A stretch of 64,000 nucleotides of DNA from contig NZ_AP022618.1 in NCBI RefSeq assembly GCF_010731615.1, positions 2,666,001 to 2,730,000 of the forward strand, given 5' to 3'. Source of the DNA: Mycolicibacterium insubricum. GTDB taxonomy: Bacteria > Actinomycetota > Actinomycetes > Mycobacteriales > Mycobacteriaceae. This document shows, one piece after another, positions 45,072-54,700 of this stretch. Under the pieces are notes generated by a model. The model saw only the letters and a program-made list of their open reading frames with translations. It searched no databases and had not been told where the DNA came from. The translations under genes and the position numbers were made by a program. Position 1 is the stretch's first letter. Every line of letters starts with the position of its first letter.

Positions 45072-45407
45072 GTGGGCAAGAACGACTCGGATATCAACCG
45101 ACTCGCCAGCGCTCTCAAAGGTCAACCGCGGTTGAATCTGACCGATTCGGCCGCCACTGACGCAAGGGATTCCGTCACCTCCCTTGCTAACTCATATTCG
45201 CATAACGACCTTTCCGTGGGGACTGGAACACCCCCGACAGATCCGCCGATCAAATCGGGCGTCCAAGTCGCAAAGGACCTGAAGGTCGATGGAGAAATGG
45301 CCGTGGATAAGTTCAAAGCGATGGTGACAGTTTTGGAAGCAACAGACTCTTCGATTGCGGGTGTAACACAAACGTTGAAGAATATTTCTAATACCCTTCC
45401 GGGCTAG
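45072..45407 (+). CDS. Small helical ESX-associated protein
   Basis: A 111-residue protein from GTG 45072, with an excellent AGGAGGTAGGG site. There is a Ser/Asp-rich first half, then a helix from about 68 to 105 (VAKDLKVDGEMAVDKFKAMV and TLKNISNTLP). There is no WXG, signal peptide or membrane helix. It ends 7 bases before the EspB-like substrate gene and is of the size of Esx/EspC partners, so it probably pairs with that substrate. Codon use is more AT-rich than the ESX core genes, like the next two genes. The family is not recognised. Confidence 0.72.
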   Translation: MGKNDSDINRLASALKGQPRLNLTDSAATDARDSVTSLANSYSHNDLSVGTGTPPTDPPIKSGVQVAKDLKVDGEMAVDKFKAMVTVLEATDSSIAGVTQTLKNISNTLPG

Positions 45408-45414
45408 TCGACGT

Positions 45415-47007
45415 ATGAGTGATGATGATGACACCCCCAAGGGTACGGGCGATTTTTCCATCAACGATCTTCGTTGGGCGACCGACGGCGCTAATCTCAA
45501 CGAAACGACTGGTGACGCGAACAAGAGCCGAGAGAAACTTCAGGGTTTGCTGATAGGTAACCACGGGAGTTATGAGGGTAAGCCTGGGACTTCAAATGGA
45601 CCGATAGGGCCAAACAATTTCGATATGAATAGATTGTTTAACGGTCTATATCCTGGCCTCAGCGGCGACTACAAGGTAAAGGATGGGGAGCTTAACGAGG
45701 CTTTTATCGAAAAAATCCCCCCGCCGGACGATTCACTCGACAATATCGATATTCAGAAGCTATTCGAAGCGTTCGCGGGTGTCGATCTGCCGAGCACCGA
45801 GATGATCGCCAATTGGAAGACGGTAGGAACCCACTTGGCGACAGCGGGCGACACGCTCCAAGCTTGGCTCGCGAGGGCAAAAAGACTTGCGGAGAGTGAT
45901 AATAGCGAGGGTTGGGCGGGCTCAACGGGCGACGCTGTGCGCGGATACCTTGGCCAGTTTGAGGGGCTCACGAAGGACCTCGCGGCGTGCGCGAAGAATA
46001 TGCACTACGCGTATCAGGCCTACTACGATGCGCTTAATTTAAAGGGGCCGATAAAACGATTTCACGATGTCTACATACAAATTTTGGAAAGGTGGAAGGC
46101 GGCCCTCTATCAAGACCATAAAGATGTGTATGACAACTGGAAAAAGGACTTAGATAATCAGTATCGGGATATTGTCAAAACTCTAACGGCTGCCTATCAC
46201 CAAAGGATTGCTGAGGCTTCAAAACATCCGGCTTTCAATAAGGTAACTCTTCCTGAGGCGCCTGCGAATGTGGGCGGGCCTCCGGGATCGGGGTCTCCGG
46301 GATCGGGGTCTCCGGGGACCGGTCCGGGCGGTCCGGGCTCGGGGGTGCCCAAGACGCCGACAACGCCGGACCTCAGTAAACTCCTCAACAACAAGACCAC
46401 GCCCGACCCATCGAAAACCACTAACCCAGCGAACAGCATTCAGCCGCTTACCGATGCTGCACAGAGTGGTCTGCAGGGCCTTGGCGATGCGGCCAGCCAG
46501 GCCGCCAACGCGGGGCAGGAGGCCCTCCAATCTGGATTGGACGGCGCCAAGCAACTAGCCGACAGTTTGATGAACGGTAATCCAGCCGGGCTCAACGAAG
46601 GCGCCCTGAATCTGGGGCCTGGCGCGTTGGGCAAGCTTGGCGGCGCGGCCGCTGGTGCTGGAAAGGCCGGCGGGGGCGGCGGTGCGGGCATGCGTGCACC
46701 GGCAATGCCCAAGACCACTGGCGTGCAGATGGCCGAGGCGTCCAAGGCGGCCACCGGGACGCCGGCAGCAAGCCGTGCAGGTCTTGCCTCAGGCGCGGCT
46801 GGATCGCCCGGCGCCGGGGCTCCCGCTGCGGGGCGCGGCGCGGGTGCCGATGGAGGCAAAGAGCACAAGGCGTCAAAGGCGTTGCGGACGAAAGCCAACG
46901 GAGAGGTGGTTGCCGGCGTCGCTGAGACGAACGCGGTACTGCCGGTAGTAGGCGGGGAACCCGAGCCGACCCCACCGCCCGTTCAACCTGCCAAGCGGTT
47001 AAGTTGA
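45415..47007 (+). CDS. EspB/PPE-fold-like ESX substrate with Ala/Gly-rich tail
   Basis: A 530-residue protein without a signal peptide. Residues about 130-270 are helical with a WXG turn in NSEGWAGSTGDAVRGYL, then AACAKNMHYAYQAYYDAL, resembling the PE/PPE-type fold of EspB. Residues 275-330 form a Pro/Gly-rich linker with GSGSPG repeats. Residues 345-460 are Ala/Gly-rich helices, and the tail reads KANGEVVAGVAETNAVLPVVGGEP. That tail has the same order of elements as the 36401 protein (GGEIVGDLGNVAPPVIGADD). The first half is visibly AT-richer than its surroundings, hinting at separate acquisition. An EspG-family gene follows 61 bases later and may serve it. Confidence 0.78.
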   Translation: MSDDDDTPKGTGDFSINDLRWATDGANLNETTGDANKSREKLQGLLIGNHGSYEGKPGTSNGPIGPNNFDMNRLFNGLYPGLSGDYKVKDGELNEAFIEKIPPPDDSLDNIDIQKLFEAFAGVDLPSTEMIANWKTVGTHLATAGDTLQAWLARAKRLAESDNSEGWAGSTGDAVRGYLGQFEGLTKDLAACAKNMHYAYQAYYDALNLKGPIKRFHDVYIQILERWKAALYQDHKDVYDNWKKDLDNQYRDIVKTLTAAYHQRIAEASKHPAFNKVTLPEAPANVGGPPGSGSPGSGSPGTGPGGPGSGVPKTPTTPDLSKLLNNKTTPDPSKTTNPANSIQPLTDAAQSGLQGLGDAASQAANAGQEALQSGLDGAKQLADSLMNGNPAGLNEGALNLGPGALGKLGGAAAGAGKAGGGGGAGMRAPAMPKTTGVQMAEASKAATGTPAASRAGLASGAAGSPGAGAPAAGRGAGADGGKEHKASKALRTKANGEVVAGVAETNAVLPVVGGEPEPTPPPVQPAKRLS

Positions 47008-47068
47008 CTCGTCGGCGAGGCGCATAGCATGGCCCCATGCGGTCAATGCTAAAGAAGGGTTGTGGCTG

Positions 47069-47836
47069 ATGGAGCAGTTGAATGGTGACGTGACACGCAT
47101 TGGTAGCATGACACCGCTCGATTTAAGCATGCTAGCAGAGTTCGTCGGAATGGAGGATCTGCCATTTCCATTTTGGGGACCCTATGGCCAGACTTTCCGC
47201 AGTGTCGACGAATACCGTGCACATAGAGATTCGGTGATCAACTCCTATCGGAGTAGTCCAGAGAGTAAATGTGTAAATCGGTGGTTCACGAGTTATCGCC
47301 ACGCCGATATCTGGGTTGAATGTAAGCCTTTGTCGCTTCCGATGATTGCACACCGCCAGGGACAAACAGGCTACTTAGCCGTTCAGAGAGTCGACGACCT
47401 GGTAATCGACGTGTTTGCAATTTCTCCCTACCATCTAGGTTCGGCGATCGCTGCAACAGCTAGATTGACCAAGCCGGGACGAAAGGACCGGATCGTACTT
47501 CCGGGGATGCCGATACCGTCACTGGTGGAAACGCCGATGGTTGATTCTGACAATTTCGCCATTTCGCACCGAGTGACATCACCGCTGGCCTCCGTGCTGA
47601 CGGAGTCCCATTGGGTATCGACGGTTCAAAGTAGGCATCAACCAACGCGCGAACGAGGGTTCGATCTCTTGCGTCCCTGGGTTAAATGGGTTTCCGTCGA
47701 AGATGACGGCGACTACATCGCGGAGCCCGAAGGTAAATTCTTCACTCCGATGAGCCGTCAGACGTTGGCCCGGCGTATCGATGCGCTCATCGCCGCCGAT
47801 GTGAAGGCCGTGCGGGCCGCGCGCGGGCTTGACTGA
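47069..47836 (+). CDS. Second EspG-family protein
   Basis: A 255-residue protein from ATG 47069, with GAAGG nine bases upstream; TTG 47060 is possible. The pattern of EspG (PF14011) is clear: LAEFVGMEDLPFPFWGPYG with an RSVDEYRAHR helix, then a strand-rich centre (HADIWVECKPL, VDDLVIDVFAIS) and PYHLGSAIAATARLTK. It is strongly diverged from the EspG at 39252. A locus with two EspG-type chaperones suggests that this one serves a different client, most simply the EspB-like substrate immediately upstream. Codon use is more AT-rich than for the first EspG. Confidence 0.82.
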   Translation: MEQLNGDVTRIGSMTPLDLSMLAEFVGMEDLPFPFWGPYGQTFRSVDEYRAHRDSVINSYRSSPESKCVNRWFTSYRHADIWVECKPLSLPMIAHRQGQTGYLAVQRVDDLVIDVFAISPYHLGSAIAATARLTKPGRKDRIVLPGMPIPSLVETPMVDSDNFAISHRVTSPLASVLTESHWVSTVQSRHQPTRERGFDLLRPWVKWVSVEDDGDYIAEPEGKFFTPMSRQTLARRIDALIAADVKAVRAARGLD

Positions 47837-47877
47837 CGCGTCGGTTTCCGGCACGGGCGCAGACGGCGTTAGGCGTC

Positions 47878-47905
47878 GTGACGCACCGGTATGGTCTGGC
47901 ATACT
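47878..47905 (+). promoter_or_regulatory. Possible SigA promoter upstream of the YbaB/WXG/toxin genes
   Basis: GTGACG (47878-47883) and CATACT (47900-47905) are separated by 16 bases. They lie about 44 bases before GTG 47949, which has an AAGGAGGATCG ribosome site. Both boxes are near, but not at, consensus. Confidence 0.35.
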
Positions 47906-47948
47906 GAAACGGCTGTAGCTGGCACGGACTAGCAAGGAGGATCGATTC

Positions 47949-48416
47949 GTGGACAATGACGAGCTTCGTCACGAGGTCGATCAGCTGCTGGCGACTGCCC
48001 AGGAACAGATCGCGGATCTGGCCAAGATTCAGGAGAAGCAAGCTGCCATGTCGACGACGGCCAGTGCTGCCGACGGGATGGTGAAGGTCACCGTCGACGC
48101 TCACGGCAACCTGGTCAGCACTGAGATCGACGAGGACTACCTGGACGATTTCGAGTTCACCGAGTTGGCTGAGCATGTGACCGAGGCCGCCCGCGAGGCG
48201 ACTCGCGAAGCGGCGACCAAGCTCGCCGAGTTGTTCGCACCGTTGAACGAACGCAGCACGTCAGCGATGTCCTCGGCACCCGGGATCGCCGATATTCCAG
48301 ATTTTACGGCCATGATCGGCCAGTTGTTCGAATTGGCCAAGCCTGAGACGGGCGTGGGGGCACCGAACGACGTCGCCGATGATGACCCGTTCAACTTTCC
48401 GAAGGTGAGGGGCTAG
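47949..48416 (+). CDS. YbaB/EbfC-fold ESX-associated protein
   Basis: A 155-residue protein from GTG 47949 (strong AAGGAGG site). A long N-terminal helix (about 3-32, LRHEVDQLLATAQEQIADL) is followed by strands (GMVKVTVDAHGNLVSTEI) and a second helix (FTELAEHVTEAAREATREAA). This is the clearest YbaB fold among the three such proteins in the window. An acidic tail ends DDDPFNFPKVRG. It is the first of a three-gene set with a WXG100 protein (5 bases downstream) and the giant toxin. EspL-type proteins stabilise their substrates, so a chaperone role for the toxin module is plausible. Confidence 0.83.
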   Translation: MDNDELRHEVDQLLATAQEQIADLAKIQEKQAAMSTTASAADGMVKVTVDAHGNLVSTEIDEDYLDDFEFTELAEHVTEAAREATREAATKLAELFAPLNERSTSAMSSAPGIADIPDFTAMIGQLFELAKPETGVGAPNDVADDDPFNFPKVRG

Positions 48417-48420
48417 GCGC

Positions 48421-48714
48421 ATGGCACGGGAGCGTTTCGTCTCGCGGACGCCGCAGATTCTGGCGGCGGCTACCGGGGTCGAGGACATCGGCCACAAGTA
48501 TGTGCAGGCCATCCTGTCCACTGCGGAAAAGGCAGACGCCCTTGGCCGCCCCTGGGGCGACGGCGCAGACGGCCAGCCCATGGAGCAGAATTATCTACCC
48601 CAGGAGAAGACACTGATCGAAACGGCTCACTCGCAGGCTGAAGCCGTCAAGGGCTTGGGAACCTCGATGCGTGATTTCGCCAAGAAAATGGACGATATCA
48701 GCAGGAGCACGTAG
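48421..48714 (+). CDS. WXG100-like protein, partner of the giant toxin
   Basis: A 97-residue protein from ATG 48421. Two helices surround GRPWGDGADG (about 42-51), a WXG-type turn. The second helix runs ETAHSQAEAVKGLGTSMRDF. No signal peptide is present. It lies between the YbaB-fold gene (5 bases) and the toxin gene (40 bases), so it is likely the heterodimer partner for the WXG100-like N-terminus of the toxin, as EsxE/EsxF-type genes accompany CpnT in M. tuberculosis. The ESX system at 11864-40067 is the obvious exporter. Confidence 0.8.
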   Translation: MARERFVSRTPQILAAATGVEDIGHKYVQAILSTAEKADALGRPWGDGADGQPMEQNYLPQEKTLIETAHSQAEAVKGLGTSMRDFAKKMDDISRST

Positions 48715-48754
48715 GTCGGACCTGCACTATCCACTAGTTGCCAGGGGTTGATGG

Positions 48755-51700
48755 TTGACTATCCAGTTTCCCAGCTGGCTGCAGTGGGCCGCATACATCG
48801 CCGGAGCGGATGGCTGGCCAAAGGGCGACGAGGACCGCCTATACGACCTTGGCAAGATTTGGCAAGAAGGCGCCAAGGACGTTCTTGATCTCGTTGATGA
48901 TCTGAAAGCCGCACGCTCGGCTGCGATGAGCGCCTTGGAGGGCGAGGCCGCTGCCGAGTTCGACAAACAATTCCAAAAGATTTTCGGTGGAGACGCGTCT
49001 GCCGAAAAGATCGCTGCGGTGATGAAGGCACTCGGCGAGACCGCCAGAACCACCGGCCGCGACGTCGAACATACCAAATTGATCATCCTCGGGATGCTCG
49101 CACTCGCGGTGATCCAGATCGCGTGGCTGCTGGGGTCGTTGTTTGGCGCTGCCCTCGTGGGGGCGGTAGCGACGGCGTTCCGATACGGCATCACGCGTGC
49201 CATTCTCCAACTGATCGAGCAGGTCGCAGCTCGGGTAGCAGAACTCATCGCGAAGAACGCGCTCAAAAAGCTGGTCCTCGGCAAGCTCACGTTCACCGCG
49301 GTCGCCAAGACCGCCGGCACCTACGCGGCCGTAGGCGCAGGGCTTGGTGGGGGCCTGGAATTCGGTATCCAGGCCTACCAAAACGGATTCGGAAACCGAG
49401 ATGGCTACGACCTCAAGGAGATCGCACTCGCTGCTGGGACGGGCCTGGTTGGTGGTGCGCTGACGGGAGCGGTGGGCGCACCGCTGAAAGGCATGCTGGG
49501 TAAAGGCACCGCGGTGATGGCGACGAGGTTCGGCGCTACGCCGGGCGCAGTGGTCAACCTGGGCGTTAGGGCCGTCGGTGGTTATTCGGCTGCAGCTTTG
49601 GGCAACACTGCTGGAGCGCTGTCACCGTGGGCGGCTGCCAAACTGGGAGTACCCGAAAACTGGATGCCTGAAGGTGCTTCACAGCTTCACTTGAGTGCCG
49701 CGTCCATATTCGGCGGGGCGACGATGGGCGTGATGGATGTTGGCCCCGGGGTGCATGGCACGGAGGTTTCAGCTGCCAGTGCGCCAGAAGCCGCATCGGG
49801 GGGCGCATCCCTTACGCAAGGCTTGTCCAACTCGTCGACCGCGCTACTGCCGGACGTCGGAGGCCACGGGGGCAAGGGATTCGAGGCCCAGGTTGACGTC
49901 GGCGGAAACGGGTACACGAGCCGGCATCCAGAAATAGATGTGGCGGGCGGACAGCCCCGTGGAGAACTGAGCAACCTGGGTGGCCAACAACCGGCGGCGC
50001 CGCCCGCCGGCGCCGGACCCTCAGTGCCGCCCCAAGGCGCGGCGGCCCCGACTCAGGGAGGGCCGGCGAGTACTGGGCCTGCGCCGCAACAACATTCGGC
50101 CGGCCTCACTCAGCAGCCGCCAGCGACCGGCCGGGAAGCAGGTGTCCAAGGCCCGATTCGCCAAGCCGGCCTGCCCGCCGCCCGCGTCATGGAGGGTGCG
50201 GTCACGCCCGAAGTGGCCCGCACCGGTGAAAGTGCGACAGGTTCCGAACCCACCGGTGAGCGGGTGGTCGCCAAGAACGACTCCGCCACAACAGATCCGG
50301 CCCTCGCCGAGCAACGGACCCAGACTGGCGAACAACTCGACGGCCTCGGCACGAAGCACGAGGGCCCCGACGTCGTTGCGGATGACGCAACTGTCAAGCG
50401 GAATCGCGACGTTGAGAGCACATCCGAAGTGGTTCGTGAGCCCGGATCGACGACCCGCCCCGAGCCGGAGGCGAAAGCCGAGATCACCGGCGACCAGACC
50501 CCCGTTCCCCGCGGCGGCGACCCGGTACGCCCAGAGGATGTGACGCATCCCGCGGGCCAGGAGCATCCGGCGGGCCAGGAACATCCCGTCGACCGCGACC
50601 CGGCCGGCGACGCGGATGCGGCCACCCACACCAGCGATGCCGCCGAGGCCGCGGTATCTCAGTTGGAGCAACACCGCACCGACGCGAGCAACGGCGACGT
50701 CCACGAGGTCCGCGCGCACGCTGAGGAGGTTCATCGGACCTGGTCTGAGTTGGAGGACACCACTCAGCAACACGTCGTCGAGCAGGGTACGCAACCGGGC
50801 ACGCATACCGATCTGGGCTCCCTCGACGGGTTGCCGGCTTGGGCCCGTGATGTGTTCAATCGGCACAATCTGGTCGAGGACATGGTTGCGTGCTATCCGG
50901 CGCACGGTCCGATGATCCGCGAATGGGCACGGGCCGTCGATGACTACCGGCGTGATCCCGCCAACGTCGAGCCGCCTCGTATGTCGGATCTCGAGGCCAA
51001 GCACAACAAGACTTTCCCGGACACCGTCGGGCCTAAAGGGCTGCGGGAGACGTTGGCCGATATGTTCCGTCCCAAGTTCGAGCGCAACGTCGAGCGGACG
51101 TGGGAGCAGGCCTACCGAGTGCCGGAAGAGGGCCGTACGCGCCAGCTGTACGCCTACGACCCACGCGCGCACGGCGGCGACGGACGCCTGTTGATGTCGG
51201 TCGGCAACCTCGATACCGCTGACTCGATCATGGTGCGCACCCCCGGAGTGACGAGCACAATGCGCAGCATTGGCGCGAACATCGACGCCGCGGAGAATCA
51301 CCAAGTCTGGGCAAAGGCCAACGTCCGCGATCTTGAGACTGCGGTGCTGGTGAACCTGGGCTACGACGCGCCGGCGGGGTTGCGACTGCCGTTTGAAGCG
51401 GGCACCGCTCGGCTCGCCGCGCTCGGCGGTGACCAGCTGGCCCATGACGTGGCGGGGTTGCACACCATCCGCGACGGCGACGCCGCGATCCATCTGTGGG
51501 GTCACTCCTACGGTTCCGTGGTCACCGCGTTCGCCGGCGCGGATGCGCGGGTGGCGCCGTTTGTGGACACCGTGCAGCTCGTCGGTTCCCCGGGCGCCGG
51601 GCCGATGGCCCACGCAAGCGATTTCGGGAAGGGCGTTGACGTCTACGTCGCGGCCGCCAGCGGCGATCCGATCACCCGCTTCGGCAGTACAACGCCGGGG

Positions 51701-54700
51701 ACGGGACAGATACTTGGCAAGTTCGGACTGGGCATTGATCCAGCGACGGAGGCCTTTGGCGCCAAACGTTACGCGGCAGAAATTGAGGCGTCCAAACTCA
51801 AGGGTGGCTTCCTCGGGATCAAGTCGCATGTGAACTATTCGTCGACCGAACACATCGGCGCGGACGGGCACCCGACGCGGCTGCGTGACGATGCGGATGT
51901 CCGGGTGACCGAAGCGCTGGACAATGCGACCCACATCCTCACGGGTAAACCGCATCTGCTCAAACTTGAGTCCGCGTGGCGAGAGCCCGATGGCTTGATG
52001 AGCCGGCTGCTGCACCGCGACGACCCGGCGTCCACCCACCCGGCAACACCCGTCGGCGGGCCGCGGGCTCATGAATTTGCCCGCGACACGATTGACGGAT
52101 TCAACGAGCGACACCCGGACAACCCGATCCGGCAACTGGACGAACCGAATGCCGGGCTGGAATCGTTTGCGAAAGCGTGGAATAGCGAGTTCCGGCCCAC
52201 GGATCTAGACCACGTTCTCGCCGAGGTCAGCCGGGGCAAGTCCGCGATCCTGACCGTTATGTACGACGCTGAGGCTTTGCCTGAAGGGCATCCCGGCTGG
52301 CGCAGCTTCGAGATCGAGCCGGACCCCGCTCACCCGTCGACGCCGCGCGTGTACGAGGGCGACACCCTGGCCGGGTGGCCGCCGCGCCACGAATACCCGG
52401 TCTCGCGCATGGAAATGGCAACCTTCGAACCCGATGGGCGCCCGACGCACCCCCTTGATCATGGTGGGCTGCCCGACGACGGTGGAGCACAACCGGTCGC
52501 GCGTGGCGGCGATCTCGATGCTGACGGCGGCCGGCCGTCCGTGATCGACGCGGTCATGCCGGTGCTGGACCGCCATGGCGTGACGCTTGGGGAGTTTGTC
52601 CGGTGGAACGAGCTGGCGGCCACGGTCGGCCGCGATCATCTGGCCGAACATTTCACTCCCGAACAGCTGCAGGTGATGTTCGAAGTGCGCATGGCTCACC
52701 CGCATCCGGATACCGGCACCGTCATGCAGAAGGTTCTTGATGCCAATTCCTTGGCGCCGATCCTGAAGCAGATCGGCGAACCGGGCTCGGAATATCAGGG
52801 TGGTGGCCGGTACAAAGCCAACGACATCGGCGGGTGCATGTCCGCAAAGGCTGATGCCGTCGGGCTGAAGACGCCGCCCGAGATATTGCGCGGTCTGCGT
52901 CTGGACTATGGGCCGACGTCACCGTTTAACGAATTCACCAGATCCGACCACGTTTACGTTGTCGAGGGGCACCTGGCTGACGGGTCTGAGGTTCGAGTTC
53001 CCAATGGCCGGATCGCCGAACAACTCGGTATCGATCACCCGATGGTCCGCGACCTCAGAACGGGCGACCCGCCGCACACCGGCACGGGCTACACCGGTGC
53101 GGACAAGGGGCTGAATCCCGAGTACGAGGTCAGAAAGGGCAAGTGGGAGCCCGGCGCGACGGTGTACCGCATCGATGCCGACGGTTCCCGTCATCCGGTG
53201 GCTCGGCTGGCGGACGGCGACACATGGGTGTCGGTCAAAGATCCCGCAGACCGGGTGGTCGATGGGTGGCCGAAGCACGAAGGCACCGAGCGGGTATTTC
53301 GAACGCCCGAAGAAATGCAGCACGACGCGGGTACCGGCGCTCACCGCCAAACGGACGGGGAGAATGGCGTCCGCAGTAACGAGCCGCCCCCCGTGCCGGT
53401 CGAAGGCCCCGCTGCGGTGCGGGCCTTCGGAGACGTGGCATCCGAGACCAATGCGGGTGCGTCGTTCTTCGATCCCGCGGACTCGGCCATGCACACGACC
53501 GCTGACGCGGTTCCACGGGTACCGGGAGAGTACGTCGTAGACGTGCACGGGAACCGAGACTGTGTGATCCTCCGCGACGGGGCGGGCAACGAATACCGGC
53601 TGTCGGCGCGCGAATTCGCGGAGGTGATTCGCACCCGCACCGATTGGGATGGGCACAGTCCGATTCGGTTGATGTCCTGCGACACCGGCGCGGGGCCGTT
53701 CGCCCGGGAACTGTCTCGGGAGTTGGGTGTTGAAGTGACGGCGCCGGATCGCCCGGTCTGGGCCTATGCCGACGGCCGTGAGCCTGTGGTGTCGAGTTTT
53801 GATCGTGGACCTGGGCCCAAGTACGAATTGCGGCCGCGGGTACCACCGGACGGGAGCTGGATCCGATTCACGCCCGATGGCCGGGTGGAACCGGTGTTGC
53901 CGCGCGGTAACACCGGCGATGCGGCATCGGTTCCCAGGTCGCATCCCGAGGATATCGGCGCCGACGATTCAGCCGTTCATCCTCATGGGCGTGAGGGTAT
54001 GGATTCGGATGTACCGGCGCTGCTGGGGTTGCCCGATTACTCGCCGCACAGTCTTTCCAACGCGGAGACCCGGACGGTCTATGCCCACGGTGAGTTGCGG
54101 ATGCAGGGGTTGGACAAGCGTTGGGCGGCCGAAGGCATGTCGGTCGAGGAACGTGCTCATCGGATGTTCGAGACGCGTAATGAGTTGCGGCAGTGGGCTC
54201 GGACGTTGATGGCTGATCGGGAAGCCGCCGCGCATCTGAATGCCAACGAGAAGATGATGACCTGGGATCGGTTGGTGGAGAAGACCGAGGCCAAGGGCTT
54301 CTCCGGTGACGAGGTGTTCCAGGAGATCATCGACAGTTCGACGCGCAGCCGGCCCGGCGTCAACGCCGACCTGGGTATCGATCCGCACAACCCACCACCC
54401 TTGCCGCCGCATCACGGACCCGATGCCGAGGCGAGGGCGCACCCTTCACCACGTGGTGGCGACGACGCGGCATCCGCGCGCGGGCCGCATCCCGACGACG
54501 TCAGCGGCGGCGATTCAGCCGTTCATCCCCGTGGGCTCGAGGGCGCCGATCTGCCGACTCGACTGCCAGAAGACCCCGTTTTGCGCGACCAGGTGCTCAA
54601 CGAGGCGCTGCAGATGCGTAAGGATCGCCTGGCGCACGCGGAAGAGGCCGTTCGGTCACTGGAGCAGAAAGTCGAGGGAGCAAAGGCCGACAAAGAAGCA

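Noticed and set aside
50021..52135. 704-residue minus-strand frame inside the giant toxin
   Set aside because: Lies wholly opposite the disordered linker and hydrolase domain of the toxin, has no recognisable domain, and its codon phase follows the sense strand.
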